A stretch of 64,000 bases of DNA from Pseudomonas sp. DTU_2021_1001937_2_SI_NGA_ILE_001 (GCF_032463525.1 NZ_CP135971.1:5148501-5212500); one strand, 5' to 3'; counted from the stretch's first letter, positions 34,622 through 44,394 are shown. Numbers and translations: made by a program. The notes: generated by a model not told the origin, from the letters alone.

Positions 34622-36442
34622 ATGCCGATAGCAACACCCCTCACTGCATTCCTTGCCAGGCGCGGCCTGGCTGGTTCGATCGTCGCCGCCCTGGCCATGG
34701 GCAGCAGCCTGCCGCTCTGGGCACTGGAGGCGCCGGCCAGGCTGCAGGTGCCGACCCTGGCCTTCGATGACCGGCAGATCATCCTGGTCTGGGAAAAGCC
34801 CGAAGCCCATGCCGATATCCAGGACTACCACGTCTATGCCAACGGCCAGCGGCTGGGCAGTGCCAATGCCAACAACGACCGGGTGTCGCCAGCCAAGCCC
34901 TATATCGACCGCTTCTACGAGCAGGACACGCGCGGCTTTCATCACCGCATCGCCATCCACAGCTACACGGCCGAGGGCCTCACGCCTGACACCGAGTACC
35001 GCTTCACCGTGCGTTCGGTCGGCCGTGACGGCAAGGAGTCGGCCGACAGCCCGGTGCTGGTGCAGCGCACCACGCCGGTTCCTGCAGTGTTCGACGTCAG
35101 GCGCTACGGCGCCAAGGGCGACGGCAGCACCCTGGATACCGCCGCGATCCAGCGCGCCATCGATGCTTGCACACGCGGTTGCAAGGTGCTGCTGCCGGCT
35201 GGCACCTACAAGAGCGGTGCGCTGTACCTCAAGAGCAACATGACCCTGGAGATCGCCGAGGGCGCGACCCTGCTCGGGTCGGAGCGTGCCGAGGACTACC
35301 CGCGTGAGGGTTACATTCAATACCCGTATTCGACCACCGTGCGCCCGGCCTCGCTGATCAACGCGCTGCCACGTGACCCGCGCAGCCACCAGGCCTTCGA
35401 GAACATCCGCATCGTCGGCAAGGGCACCCTCGACGGCAACGGCTGGAAACGCAATGACGACGTGGTCGACGAGCGCGGCCAGCGCCTGCCGTTCTATCTG
35501 CCCAGCGACAACAGCCGCTACCTGCACGACGGGATACTGGCCAAGGCCCAGGTCGAACGTGCGGTGGCTGAAGGCATGAACGTCAAGGATGCCTACGGTC
35601 AGATGCGCTCTTCGCTGATTACCCTGCGCGATGTGAAGAACGTCTTCTATGGTGGCTTCACCGTGGTCAACCCGGCGTTCCACGGCATCATGAACCTGGA
35701 AACCGAAAACGTGGTGCTGGCCAATACCACCCACAAGACCTATGACGCCAACAATGGTGATGGCATCGAGTTCGCCAACAGCCGTGGCGCGATGGTCTTC
35801 AACAACTTCTTCGACACCGGTGACGACTGCGTCAACTTCGCCGCTGGCACCGGCGCCGAGGCGGTGAAGCAGAAACCCCAGGAAGATGCCTGGATCTTCA
35901 ACAACTACTTCCGCAAGGGCCATGGCATGGTGGTCGCCGGCAGCCATACCGGTGCGTGGATCCAGAACATCCTGGCTGAAGACAACGTCTCGGACGGCAC
36001 CGATGCCGGGCTGCGCATGAAGAGCACCAACTTCATGGGCGGCGGCGCACGCCATGTCACCTTCCGCGACTCGGCAATCCGCAACACGGTCAAGCAGGCG
36101 TTCATCTTCACCCTCGACTACCACGACCCCAACGCCAAGCTCGACTACCAGCGCTCGACCATCGCCGGGCAGTTCCGCGACATTCGGGTCAGCGACGTGA
36201 GCGTGGAGAATGCGCGTGGCGCGGCCATCGAGGTCAAGGGTGACAGTGCCCACGACGCCTTTCACCAGGGCCTGGTGTTCGAGCGGGTGCGCTTCAGTGG
36301 CCCGGCACAGGCGAAAATCGATGGGTTGAAGGACTCGCGCTTCGACGCGGTGCGCTTCAGCGAAACCGGCGATGTGCAGCCCTGGCAGGTGAAGAACAGC
36401 CAGGGCCTGAGTTTCAGCCAGGTGGAACCGGCGGCGCCCTGA
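34622..36442 (+). CDS. Glycoside hydrolase family 28 exo-polygalacturonase
   Basis: The 606-residue secreted enzyme hydrolyses polygalacturonate from the chain end, typically releasing digalacturonate. It has a signal peptide (about residues 1-35, ending LPLWALEA), an N-terminal fibronectin III-like domain (about 40-150), then a parallel beta-helix. GH28 motifs are NGDG (about residue 377), TGDDC with the catalytic Asp pair (about 400-401), GHGMV (His about 434), and RMKS (about 465) in place of the usual RIK. Length and N-terminal FN3 domain resemble Erwinia PehX-type exo-enzymes. AAGGA lies 10 nt upstream. It ends the plus-strand pectin operon. Confidence 0.94.
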   Translation: MPIATPLTAFLARRGLAGSIVAALAMGSSLPLWALEAPARLQVPTLAFDDRQIILVWEKPEAHADIQDYHVYANGQRLGSANANNDRVSPAKPYIDRFYEQDTRGFHHRIAIHSYTAEGLTPDTEYRFTVRSVGRDGKESADSPVLVQRTTPVPAVFDVRRYGAKGDGSTLDTAAIQRAIDACTRGCKVLLPAGTYKSGALYLKSNMTLEIAEGATLLGSERAEDYPREGYIQYPYSTTVRPASLINALPRDPRSHQAFENIRIVGKGTLDGNGWKRNDDVVDERGQRLPFYLPSDNSRYLHDGILAKAQVERAVAEGMNVKDAYGQMRSSLITLRDVKNVFYGGFTVVNPAFHGIMNLETENVVLANTTHKTYDANNGDGIEFANSRGAMVFNNFFDTGDDCVNFAAGTGAEAVKQKPQEDAWIFNNYFRKGHGMVVAGSHTGAWIQNILAEDNVSDGTDAGLRMKSTNFMGGGARHVTFRDSAIRNTVKQAFIFTLDYHDPNAKLDYQRSTIAGQFRDIRVSDVSVENARGAAIEVKGDSAHDAFHQGLVFERVRFSGPAQAKIDGLKDSRFDAVRFSETGDVQPWQVKNSQGLSFSQVEPAAP

Positions 36443-36455
36443 GCCGTCCGCGGCC

Positions 36456-37199
36456 TCACTCGTTGTAGAAGGCCTGGCGCTGCTGGGCCTCGCGCAGGCG
36501 AGTGCGGCTGTTGCTCAGGTGCAGGAACATGGCCGCGCGCGCTGCATCCACGTGACGGCTGGCGATGGCGTCGAAGATCTGCTGGTGCTCGGCGTTGATG
36601 CCTGCCAGGTAGGTGCTGCGATTGCTCTGGCCGATGTAGGCCGAGTTCATCCGCGTACGCGGAATCAGCTTGGTACCCAGGTGCTTCATGATGTCGATCA
36701 GGTAATGGTTGCCCGAGGCCTTGGCGATCTGCAGATGGAACTGGAAGTCGGCGTAGGTGGTGCTGCCGGATTTTTCCGGGCCTTCCAGCAGGGCGTGCAG
36801 CGCCTGCTCGACTTCTGCCAGGGCTTCAGGCGTAGCGCGCTCGGCGGCCATGCCGGCGGCCTGCACCTCCAGGCTCAGGCGGAACTCCAGCAGGTCGAGG
36901 ACGTCGGAGAGCTGCACGATGGTCGCCGGTCCCAGGGCGAAGCCTTCCGGGGCGGGCATGTCGAGAATGAAGGTGCCGACGCCGTGGCGGGTCTCGACCA
37001 GCCCGGCCGCCTGCATGCGCGACAGCGCGTCACGCACCACCGTGCGGCTGACGCCTTCGTCCTGCATGATGGTGGCTTCGGTCGGCAGCTTGTCGCCACG
37101 CTTGAGAGCGCCATCGCGCATGCGCTGGGCAAAGCGTTCGACCAGGGCTTCGGCGAGCCGGCGAGGTTTGTTGGCAGCTGGGGCGGAGAGGTCCGGCAT
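36456..37199 (-). CDS. GntR-family (FCD) transcriptional regulator 1
   Basis: The 247-residue regulator has an N-terminal winged helix (KRGDKLPTEATIMQDEGVSRTVVRDALSRMQ, with the wing GLVETRHGVGTFIL) and a C-terminal FCD ligand domain. Conserved Asp/His metal-site residues are visible in FQFHLQIAKASGN and INAEHQQIFDAI. FCD regulators of this type (UxuR, ExuR, GguR) respond to uronates and aldarates. It converges on the polygalacturonase gene (13 bp apart) and is divergent from a second FCD regulator, so both may be cross-regulated from the 98-bp gap. Confidence 0.92.
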   Translation of the reverse strand: MPDLSAPAANKPRRLAEALVERFAQRMRDGALKRGDKLPTEATIMQDEGVSRTVVRDALSRMQAAGLVETRHGVGTFILDMPAPEGFALGPATIVQLSDVLDLLEFRLSLEVQAAGMAAERATPEALAEVEQALHALLEGPEKSGSTTYADFQFHLQIAKASGNHYLIDIMKHLGTKLIPRTRMNSAYIGQSNRSTYLAGINAEHQQIFDAIASRHVDAARAAMFLHLSNSRTRLREAQQRQAFYNE

Positions 37200-37297
37200 G
37201 GGTATGCTCTGGCTGGTTTGGACAAGGATTATAGTGCGAACGGACGCGAAGCTGCGCTTATACTGCTGACAATTTGATATCTCAATGGATCCTTCCC

Positions 37298-38005
37298 ATG
37301 GACAGTTCTCCCCCCGAGCGACGCCTGAGCCTGGCCCAGCAGCTGGTCCTCGATCTGTCGCGTCGAATCCTCGCCGGTGAACTGCCTGCTGGCAGCAAGC
37401 TGCCCACCGAGCAGGCACTGACCCAGGAACGCGGGGTCAGCCGCACGGTGGTGCGTGAAGCCATGTCGCGGCTCCAGGCCGAGGGGCTGGTGGAAACCCG
37501 GCGCGGCATCGGCACCTTCGTGGTCGATACCACCGGCCCCGGCGCGTTTCAGGTCGGGCGTCATGACCGTGATCCGGCCTACGACGAAGTGGCTTTCATC
37601 GAGCTGCGCATGAGCCTTGAAGTGGACGCCGCAGCCATCGCCGCACAGCGCGCCAGCGCCGAGCAGCTGCAGACGCTGCGCACCGCGCTGGACGAGGCCA
37701 ATGCGCTGCCGCGTATCGCTCAGGACAGCATCGCCACGGACTTCCGCTTTCATCTGCTGATCGTGTTGTGTACAGGCAACAGTTTCTTCATCGATGCCAT
37801 GACCCACATGAGCAATACCCTCAAGGTCGGCGTGACCCCGCCGCCCGAGCTGGCCGAGGCGCATCGCCAGGCGTGTCGTCGCGAGCGCGAGCAGATCTAC
37901 ACCGCCATCTCGCACCGCGACCCCGACGGGGCCCGCGCGGCGATGCGCCTGCACCTGATCAATTGCCTGCAACGCGTGCGGGTGGCTCAGGCGACGACGG
38001 GCTGA
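37298..38005 (+). CDS. GntR-family (FCD) transcriptional regulator 2
   Basis: The 235-residue regulator has winged helix residues in LPAGSKLPTEQALTQERGVS with the wing GLVETRRGIGTFVVDT. The FCD domain includes DFRFHLLIVLCTGN and RREREQIYTAISHRDPDGAR. It is related to regulator 1 but clearly distinct. The two divergent regulators at the edge of the pectin block may answer to different inducers (galacturonate versus galactarate or glucarate). The last 19 bp overlap the end of the convergent M50 peptidase gene. GGATC is the only upstream purine stretch. Confidence 0.92.
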   Translation: MDSSPPERRLSLAQQLVLDLSRRILAGELPAGSKLPTEQALTQERGVSRTVVREAMSRLQAEGLVETRRGIGTFVVDTTGPGAFQVGRHDRDPAYDEVAFIELRMSLEVDAAAIAAQRASAEQLQTLRTALDEANALPRIAQDSIATDFRFHLLIVLCTGNSFFIDAMTHMSNTLKVGVTPPPELAEAHRQACRREREQIYTAISHRDPDGARAAMRLHLINCLQRVRVAQATTG

Positions 38006-39123
38006 CCCTCTGCCAGGCGCGTGCGGGCCCGTTCGCGGATCTGTGTTGCCAGTTGCTCCTCCAGTGCCGCATAGCCGCCCGCCACATGGTTGCGCGCCAG
38101 TTGCAAGGCCCTGGCCAGATGGCGCTCCATGCTCGGCACATCGCCCTGCAACGCGGCGCGCAGGGCGTCGCAACGCGGTGCCAGGGACGGGGCGAACCAG
38201 TCCACATCCCGGTTGCGGCCGTAGGCGTCCAGCGCCGAGGCATCCTGGGTGTAGTAGGCGCGGCTGTAGGCCAGGTCGCGCTGCATGATCGCGATGCTGG
38301 TGGCCACGGGCAGCAACTGCTTGCTATGGGCGTCAAGCATCGCTTGCAGCTCGCTGTCCAGTTGCTGGATACCCGGCCAGTCTTCAAGTGCTTGCCGGGC
38401 ATAGATCTGATAGGAGAGGGCGATCAGCGGCATGGGCATCGGCTGTTCGGCCAGTGCCTGAATGTCTTCGACCGGTAGCCGTTCGGCCGGCACGCCAGCG
38501 ACGTAATGCGCCAGCAGACGGGTGTAGGCCAGGTCGGCGGCGTTTTCGTCCGGCCGCTGCCACCAGGTCAGCAGCTTGAAACCGTCGCTCTGGCTACGCC
38601 CCCAGGTCGGCACCAGGTTGGCCAGGCCCATGCCCAGGTTGATCAGCGCGAAGCCCGGCAGCACGCCGATCAGCGAGCCACCCAGCACGGCGAGGATCAG
38701 GCACAGGGCGGCGGCGACCAGGTTGGCCAACGGCCCCATGACGACGAACAGCAACAGCGACTCGCGTACCGGTTGGTCCGGACGCTGCGCGGCGAACACG
38801 TAGCCGCTCAGTCCCAGGCTTCGCGGCACGCCCTTCAGGCGCACCCGCAAGCCTCGACGCTGGGGCTGGATCGCCAGGTGGAAGACCTGCACCTGCAACA
38901 CCGGCATCCCGGCCAGGCGCGCTCCCAACCAGTGCCCGGCTTCGTGGATCAGCGTGGCAAGCATGATCAGCACGGTGACCAGCAGCACGCTGACGAACGG
39001 TCCATGCCTGAAGATACCGCCCATGCCCATCAGCACGCCGGCCCAGGCGCAGGCGCCGATGAACAGCGCCACCTGGATCAGCACCATCAGGCGGTTCAAG
39101 CCGCGCTTTGCAGTATTGCCCAT
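37987..39123 (-). CDS. M50 family (site-2 protease-like) membrane peptidase
   Basis: The 378-residue protein has an N-terminal membrane segment and the zinc motif HEAGH at residues 60-64 inside a hydrophobic stretch (LLVTVLIMLATLIHEAGHWL). More membrane segments and the second M50 motif region (NLVPTWGRSQSDGFKLL, with Asp as third ligand) follow. A soluble C-terminal half (about 200-378) of helical repeats, possibly TPR-like, is less usual for the family. It may act in regulated intramembrane proteolysis; no anti-sigma factor is adjacent. The gene overlaps the FCD regulator at its 3' end. Confidence 0.85.
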   Translation of the reverse strand: MGNTAKRGLNRLMVLIQVALFIGACAWAGVLMGMGGIFRHGPFVSVLLVTVLIMLATLIHEAGHWLGARLAGMPVLQVQVFHLAIQPQRRGLRVRLKGVPRSLGLSGYVFAAQRPDQPVRESLLLFVVMGPLANLVAAALCLILAVLGGSLIGVLPGFALINLGMGLANLVPTWGRSQSDGFKLLTWWQRPDENAADLAYTRLLAHYVAGVPAERLPVEDIQALAEQPMPMPLIALSYQIYARQALEDWPGIQQLDSELQAMLDAHSKQLLPVATSIAIMQRDLAYSRAYYTQDASALDAYGRNRDVDWFAPSLAPRCDALRAALQGDVPSMERHLARALQLARNHVAGGYAALEEQLATQIRERARTRLAEGQPVVA

Positions 39124-39180
39124 GGCATGTCTCTCGTGAACGATGCCCAGCAGACCATGGTGGGGCGCCTGGGTTCCGGC

Positions 39181-39660
39181 TTAGCCCTGGCTCGGCCGCA
39201 CCAGGTCGAGCAGGTTGTCCCGCGACTTGAGGCTTTGCAGGATGATGTCCGAGCGAATGTCGGTGACCCCCTGGCTGGCGTGCAGGCGGTTGACGATGAA
39301 ATCGGTGTAGTGCGCCAGGTTGCGCGCGCGCACGCGCAGCAGGTAGTTGCTGGAGCCGGTGACGATGAAGGCGTCGGCCACTTCAGGCCAGTGCTGCACG
39401 GCTTCGATGAAGCGTTCGTGCCAGCCGTCCATGTCCTGGCGCACGTTGACACTGACCATCGCCTGCACTTCGATGCCCAGCTTGGCGGTGTCCAGGCGCA
39501 CGCCGTAGCCGGCGATGATGCCTTCACTTTCCAGGTTGCGCAGGCGACGCAGGCAGGCCGAGGGTGACAGCGCGACTTTTTCCGCCAGGTCCTGGTTGCT
39601 CATGCGTCCGTCCTGGCTGAGGCAGGCGAGGATGCGCAGATCGATGCTGTCCAGTTTCAT
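39181..39660 (-). CDS. kynR: Lrp/AsnC-family regulator of the kynurenine pathway
   Basis: The 159-residue Lrp-type regulator has an N-terminal HTH (IDLRILACLSQDGRMSNQDL, then LSPSACLRRLRNLE) and a C-terminal RAM ligand domain (TGSSNYLLRVRARNLAHYT). It is divergent from kynB, the position of KynR in P. aeruginosa, where kynurenine is the inducer that activates kynBU and kynA. A palindrome in the 139-bp gap is a candidate operator. Confidence 0.93.
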   Translation of the reverse strand: MKLDSIDLRILACLSQDGRMSNQDLAEKVALSPSACLRRLRNLESEGIIAGYGVRLDTAKLGIEVQAMVSVNVRQDMDGWHERFIEAVQHWPEVADAFIVTGSSNYLLRVRARNLAHYTDFIVNRLHASQGVTDIRSDIILQSLKSRDNLLDLVRPSQG

Positions 39661-39691
39661 CCTTTGCAGACTCCTTCGTTTTTAACTTGTT

Positions 39692-39704
39692 GATTAGAAT
39701 AATC
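39692..39704. promoter_or_regulatory. Candidate KynR operator
   Basis: GATTA-gaa-TAATC is a perfect 5-bp-arm palindrome centred in the kynR-kynB gap, 32 bp from kynR. Lrp-type regulators bind AT-rich imperfect palindromes like this. Confidence 0.45.
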
Positions 39705-39799
39705 TGCGAATAAATGTCACTCCGGCGCTGAGATTGCAAGAAAATTCTTGGCCCTTGCAGATAAGCTTTTCCCTGCCTGCAAGGGAGCAGAACAACAAC

Positions 39800-40441
39800 A
39801 TGCCAACGCAAACCGCCTGGTGGGACATCAGCCCGCCCTTGAACACCGACACGCCGACCTGGCCCGGCGACACGCCTTTCCAGGAAGAGCGGGTCTGGGC
39901 CTATGGCCCGCAATGTCCGGTCAACGTAGGACGCATCACCCTGTCGCCGCACACTGGCGCGCATGTCGATGCGCCCTTGCACTACAGCCCCGACGGCCTG
40001 CCCATCGGTGAGGTGTCACTGGACCTGTACATGGGCCCGTGTCGGGTCATCCATTGCCTGGGCAGCGGTGCGCTGGTAGAGCCGACGGATATCGCCGCGC
40101 ACTTGCACCAGGTGCCCGAGCGCGTGCTGCTGCGCACTTATCGGCAGGCGCCAGTGAGCCACTGGGACTCTGACTTCACCGCCGTCGCGCCAGCGACCAT
40201 CGAATTGCTGGCTAGCCATGGCGTACGCCTGATCGGCATCGATACGCCGTCGCTCGACCCCCAGGAATCCAAGACCCTGGACGCTCACCGCACGGTGGAG
40301 CGCCAGGCCATGGCGATCCTCGAAGGCATCGTGCTGGATGCGGTGCCCGAGGGTGACTACGAACTGATTGCCTTGCCCCTGCGTTTCTCCCACCTCGATG
40401 CCAGCCCGGTGCGCGCCGTACTGCGCCCCCTGAAAGGATGA
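39800..40441 (+). CDS. kynB: Kynurenine formamidase KynB
   Basis: KynB hydrolyses N-formylkynurenine to kynurenine, step two of tryptophan breakdown. The 213-residue cyclase-family metalloenzyme begins [20 protein letters not shown] and carries the metal-binding [12 protein letters not shown] (HxGTHxDxPxH type). Further metal ligands are supplied by the [15 protein letters not shown] region. The ATG at 39800 has an AAGGGAG stretch 14 nt upstream. Only 5 bp separate its stop from the kynU start, so the two are translationally close. Confidence 0.96.
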   Translation: MPTQTAWWDISPPLNTDTPTWPGDTPFQEERVWAYGPQCPVNVGRITLSPHTGAHVDAPLHYSPDGLPIGEVSLDLYMGPCRVIHCLGSGALVEPTDIAAHLHQVPERVLLRTYRQAPVSHWDSDFTAVAPATIELLASHGVRLIGIDTPSLDPQESKTLDAHRTVERQAMAILEGIVLDAVPEGDYELIALPLRFSHLDASPVRAVLRPLKG

Positions 40442-40446
40442 ATGAC

Positions 40447-41697
40447 ATGTCTGTACAACAAGAACTGCGCGAGCTTGATCTCGCCGACCCGCTGGCGCCG
40501 CTGCGCGACGCATTCGCCTTGCCCGAAGGTGTGGTCTACCTCGACGGCAACTCCCTTGGTGCCCGCCCGCACGCCGCGTTGGCGCGGGCCACGCAGATGA
40601 TCGAGCAGGAGTGGGGCGAAGGGCTGATCCGCAGCTGGAACACCGCGCAGTGGAGCACCCTGTCGACGCGCCTGGGCGACAAGCTGGCCGGGCTGATCGG
40701 CGCAGGGCCTGGCGAAGTGGCGATCACCGACACCACCACGGTGAACCTGTTCAAGATCCTCGCCGCCGGCCTGCGCATCCAGGCCCAGCGCGCGCCGCAG
40801 CGCAAGGTGATCCTCTCCGAGCTGCACAACTTCCCGGCTGACCTGTACGTCATCGAAGGCCTCGCCGACCTGCTCGACGAAGGCTATGAACTGCGTCTGA
40901 TCGACAAGCCCGAAGACCTCGCGGCGCAGCTCAGCGACCAGGTGGCGCTGGTGCTGCTCACCCACGTCAACTACAAGAGCGGCCACATGTACGACATGGC
41001 CGCAGTCACCGCGCAGATCCACCAGCACGGCGCACTGGCCCTGTGGGACCTGGCGCATTCGGCCGGTGCGGTACCGGTGGACCTCACCGCTGCCGGGGCG
41101 GACTACGCCATCGGCTGCACCTACAAGTACCTCAACGGCGGGCCCGGTGCGCCTGCCTTCGTGTGGGTTTCTCCGGCGCTGTGCGACCAGGTCTGGCAGC
41201 CGCTGTCGGGCTGGTGGGGCCACGCCCGGCAGTTCGCCATGGAACCGCACTACGCACCGGCCTCCGGTATCCAGCGCTACCTCTGTGGTACCCAGCCGCT
41301 GGTGTCGCTGGGCATGGTCGAGTGCGGCCTGGACATCTTCGCCAAGACCGACATGGTCGCGCTGCGGCGCAAATCCCTGGCGCTGACCGACCTGTTCATC
41401 CGCCTGGTGGAAGAGCGCTGCCCGGCGCACCCGCTGACCCTGGTCACCCCGCGTGACCACGCCCAGCGCGGCAGCCATGTGAGCTTCGAACACCCTGAAG
41501 GCTATGCCGTGGTGCAGGCGCTGATCGCCCGCGGGGTGATCGGCGACTACCGCGAGCCACGTATCATGCGCTTCGGCTTCACCCCGCTGTACACCTCGTT
41601 CCAGGACGTCGGCGCGGCCGTGCAGGCGCTGGTCGAAGTGCTCGACGGCGAAGAATGGCGTCAGCCGCAATACCAGACCCGTCACTCCGTGACCTGA
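40447..41697 (+). CDS. kynU: Kynureninase
   Basis: Kynureninase cleaves kynurenine to anthranilate and alanine using PLP. The 416-residue enzyme has the family features [12 protein letters not shown] at the N-terminus, [16 protein letters not shown] with the PLP-binding Asp, and the PLP lysine in [41 protein letters not shown] is near the C-terminus. An ATG at 40438 overlapping the kynB stop is an alternative start. I prefer 40447 because AAGGATGA then sits at good spacing. Confidence 0.97.
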   Translation: MSVQQELRELDLADPLAPLRDAFALPEGVVYLDGNSLGARPHAALARATQMIEQEWGEGLIRSWNTAQWSTLSTRLGDKLAGLIGAGPGEVAITDTTTVNLFKILAAGLRIQAQRAPQRKVILSELHNFPADLYVIEGLADLLDEGYELRLIDKPEDLAAQLSDQVALVLLTHVNYKSGHMYDMAAVTAQIHQHGALALWDLAHSAGAVPVDLTAAGADYAIGCTYKYLNGGPGAPAFVWVSPALCDQVWQPLSGWWGHARQFAMEPHYAPASGIQRYLCGTQPLVSLGMVECGLDIFAKTDMVALRRKSLALTDLFIRLVEERCPAHPLTLVTPRDHAQRGSHVSFEHPEGYAVVQALIARGVIGDYREPRIMRFGFTPLYTSFQDVGAAVQALVEVLDGEEWRQPQYQTRHSVT

Positions 41698-41707
41698 GGA
41701 GCCTTTC

Positions 41708-42559
41708 ATGAGCCAATGTCCCTATTCCCACGGCAACGCCGAGCAGTGGCATGACGCCAAGCTGGATTTCAGCAACGACATGAGCTACGGCGATTACCTG
41801 GACCTCAAGCGCATCCTCAGTGCCCAGCATCCGCTGTCGGAGGACCACAACGAGCTGCTGTTCATCATTCAGCACCAGACCTCCGAGCTGTGGATGAAGC
41901 TGATGCTCCACGAGCTGCGCGCGGCCCGCGAACAGCTCAAGCAGGGTGACCTGCCACCGGCGTTCAAGATGCTCGCGCGGGTGTCGCGGATCTTCGATCA
42001 GATGGTCCACGCCTGGGCCGTACTGGCAACCATGACACCCAGTGAGTACGTGGCCTTCCGTCCATCGCTGGGACAGTCGTCGGGCTTCCAGTCGTTCCAG
42101 TACCGGGAGATCGAATTCATCCTCGGCAACAAGAGCGTGCCGCTGATGCAGCCCCATGCACACCGGCCCGAGCTGCTGGACGGCCTGCAGAAAAGCCTGG
42201 AAGAACCGTCGCTGTACGACGAGGCCATCCGCCTGCTGGCCAAGGCCGGCCTGCCGATCGATGCCGAGCGCCTGGAGCAGGTGGCACCGACCCGCACCCT
42301 GCGCAACGACTCGGTCGAGGCGGCCTGGAAAGTGGTGTACCAGAACCCCAGCCGGTACTGGGACCTGTACCAGCTGGCCGAGAAGTTCATCGACCTCGAA
42401 GACTCGTTCCGCCAGTGGCGCTTCCGCCACGTGACCACCGTGGAGCGCATCATCGGCTTCAAGCAAGGCTCTGGCGGCACCGAGGGCGTGGGTTACCTGC
42501 GCAAGATGCTCGACACCGAGCTGTTCCCCGAACTGTGGAGCCTGCGTTCCACCCTCTGA
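41708..42559 (+). CDS. kynA: Tryptophan 2,3-dioxygenase
   Basis: This heme dioxygenase converts L-tryptophan to N-formylkynurenine, the first step of the pathway. The 283-residue protein shows [20 protein letters not shown], the substrate-binding [19 protein letters not shown], the [17 protein letters not shown] motif, and the proximal heme histidine in [20 protein letters not shown]. In P. aeruginosa kynA is unlinked to kynBU; here all three form one operon kynB-kynU-kynA, 10 bp apart. AGGAG precedes the ATG. Confidence 0.97.
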   Translation: MSQCPYSHGNAEQWHDAKLDFSNDMSYGDYLDLKRILSAQHPLSEDHNELLFIIQHQTSELWMKLMLHELRAAREQLKQGDLPPAFKMLARVSRIFDQMVHAWAVLATMTPSEYVAFRPSLGQSSGFQSFQYREIEFILGNKSVPLMQPHAHRPELLDGLQKSLEEPSLYDEAIRLLAKAGLPIDAERLEQVAPTRTLRNDSVEAAWKVVYQNPSRYWDLYQLAEKFIDLEDSFRQWRFRHVTTVERIIGFKQGSGGTEGVGYLRKMLDTELFPELWSLRSTL

Positions 42560-42565
42560 TCGAAC

Positions 42566-42592
42566 CGGCGCGCGCTGACCCTGCGCGCGCCG
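42566..42592 (+). other. Strong hairpin after kynA
   Basis: cggcgcgcgc/tgaccct/gcgcgcgccg is a perfect 10-bp GC stem starting 7 nt after the kynA stop. No T-run follows, so it is a probable 3'-end protection or Rho-linked site between kynA and the permease gene. Confidence 0.6.
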
Positions 42593-42808
42593 TGCTGCGT
42601 GCCTGAACCCCGAACATCGAACAATAACAAGGACAAATCTGATGCCCATCGACGCCACCCCACGACCGTACCCGACTTCCAGACTGCCGTTCTGACGCCC
42701 GCCGACGATTGCTTCGCCAGCGGACCAACATGACCTGCATCCACGTCGGTGGCTGCGCATGACTGCGCGCTGAACCTGCGGGGGTGTCTGTTTGATCGAG
42801 GTGCATCC

Positions 42809-44224
42809 ATGACTCACGAAACGTCATCGGCCGGCTTGCAGCGCGGCCTCAACAGTCGTCACATTCAGCTCATTGCCCTGGGCGGCGCCATCGGCACCGG
42901 GCTGTTCCTCGGTTCGGCCGGGGTCCTCAAAACCGCCGGTCCGGCGATGATCCTGGGCTACGCCATTGCCGGCTTCATTGCCTTCCTGATCATGCGCCAG
43001 TTGGGTGAGATGGTGGTCCAGGAGCCAGTGGCCGGCTCTTTCGGCCATTTCGCCAACCGTTACTGGGGGCGCTTCGCCGGGTTCCTGTCGGGCTGGAACT
43101 ACTGGATCATGTATGCGCTGGTGTGCATGGCCGAGCTGACCGCCGTGGGTAAATACGTGCAGTTCTGGTGGCCGGAGATTCCCATCTGGGTCAGTGCCGC
43201 GGCGTTCTTCGTGCTGGTGAATGCAATCAACCTGATCAACGTCAAGGCCTTCGGGGAAACCGAGTTCTGGTTCGCGATCGTCAAGGTCGCGGCGATCATC
43301 GGCATGATCCTGCTGGCCAGCTACCTGCTGGTCAGCGGCGAGGGCGGCCCACAGGCGTCGCTGAGCAACCTGTGGAGCCATGGCGGGTTCTTCCCCCACG
43401 GGGTCAGCGGGATGTTCATGGCCATGGCCTTCATCCTGTTCGCCTTCGGCGGCATGGAGCTGATCGGCATCGCCGCCGCCGAATCGGATGAGCCTCGGCG
43501 GGTGATTCCCAAGGCGATCAACCAGGTGGTGTACCGCATCATCATTTTCTACATCGGTGCCTTGACGCTGTTGCTGGCGCTGTATCCCTGGGACCAGTTG
43601 CTCGACAGTCTCGCTGCCAGCCAGGACGCCTACGGTGCCAGCCCCTTCGTGAAGATCTTCGCGCTGATCGGCAGCGACCTGGCGGCCCATGTGCTCAACT
43701 TCGTGATCCTCACCGCAGCGTTGTCGGTGTACAACAGCGGCGCCTACTGCATGAGCCGCATGCTGTTCGGCCTGGCCGAGCAGGGCAATGCGCCGAAAGG
43801 CTTGCTGCGTGTCAACCGTCGCGGCATTCCGGTGCCGGCGGTGCTGGTCTCGGCGGCGGTGACCGCATTGTGCCTGGTGATCAACTACCTGCTGCCGGGT
43901 GAAGCCTTCGAACTGATGATGGCCCTGGCCGTGGCGGCGCTGCTGATCAACTGGATCATGATCAGCCTGACCCACCTGCGCTTTCGTCGCGCCCTCAAGG
44001 CTCGCCGTGAAACACCGCACTTCAAGGCGCTGTGGCATCCCATGGGCAATTTCATCTGCCTCGCCTTCATGCTGATGATTCTGGTGGTCATGCTGCTGAT
44101 TCCCGGCATCCGCATTTCGGTGTTCATCATCCCGGTATGGATTCTGGTCCTCTGGGCCATGTTCCGCTTCAGCAAGCCGCCTGCCGCCGGCGCCGCCCAG
44201 CCGGCGCCCAGCGCCGGGCTCTAG
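42809..44224 (+). CDS. APC-family amino acid permease (AroP-like)
   Basis: The 471-residue inner-membrane transporter has 12 predicted membrane segments and the APC amino acid transporter signatures RHIQLIALGGAIGTGLFLGSAG, MRQLGEMVVQEPVAGSF and FAFGGMELIGIAAAESDEP. The close relation to GABA/AroP-type permeases and its place 250 bp after kynA suggest tryptophan or kynurenine uptake. A permease is linked to kynU in P. aeruginosa too. GAGGT precedes the ATG. The gap before it contains a hairpin and a 17-codon open frame with a ribosome site. Confidence 0.93.
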   Translation: MTHETSSAGLQRGLNSRHIQLIALGGAIGTGLFLGSAGVLKTAGPAMILGYAIAGFIAFLIMRQLGEMVVQEPVAGSFGHFANRYWGRFAGFLSGWNYWIMYALVCMAELTAVGKYVQFWWPEIPIWVSAAAFFVLVNAINLINVKAFGETEFWFAIVKVAAIIGMILLASYLLVSGEGGPQASLSNLWSHGGFFPHGVSGMFMAMAFILFAFGGMELIGIAAAESDEPRRVIPKAINQVVYRIIIFYIGALTLLLALYPWDQLLDSLAASQDAYGASPFVKIFALIGSDLAAHVLNFVILTAALSVYNSGAYCMSRMLFGLAEQGNAPKGLLRVNRRGIPVPAVLVSAAVTALCLVINYLLPGEAFELMMALAVAALLINWIMISLTHLRFRRALKARRETPHFKALWHPMGNFICLAFMLMILVVMLLIPGIRISVFIIPVWILVLWAMFRFSKPPAAGAAQPAPSAGL

Positions 44225-44394
44225 GCTGGCAGAAGTCTCAGGTCCGCTGCCTGGCCAGGTCTGTTAGGGTCCGGCTGTCCGCTCCGCCGTGGGGCGGGCA
44301 GGGTGCCTGAGGGTGGTCATGGGTGCGGCGGCCAACGATCCGCCAGCACACCGCGTGGTCCAGGTCGCTTCTTCACGCAAGGAGAACCAGCACC

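Noticed and set aside
34535..36265. Long minus-strand open frame opposite the polygalacturonase gene
   Set aside because: The plus strand encodes a complete GH28 enzyme with catalytic motifs; the antisense frame is a codon-bias shadow.
22356..38005. Genomic island with defined ends at tRNA-Gly
   Set aside because: No integrase, transposase or second attachment core was found at the far side, so island boundaries cannot be drawn from the sequence.
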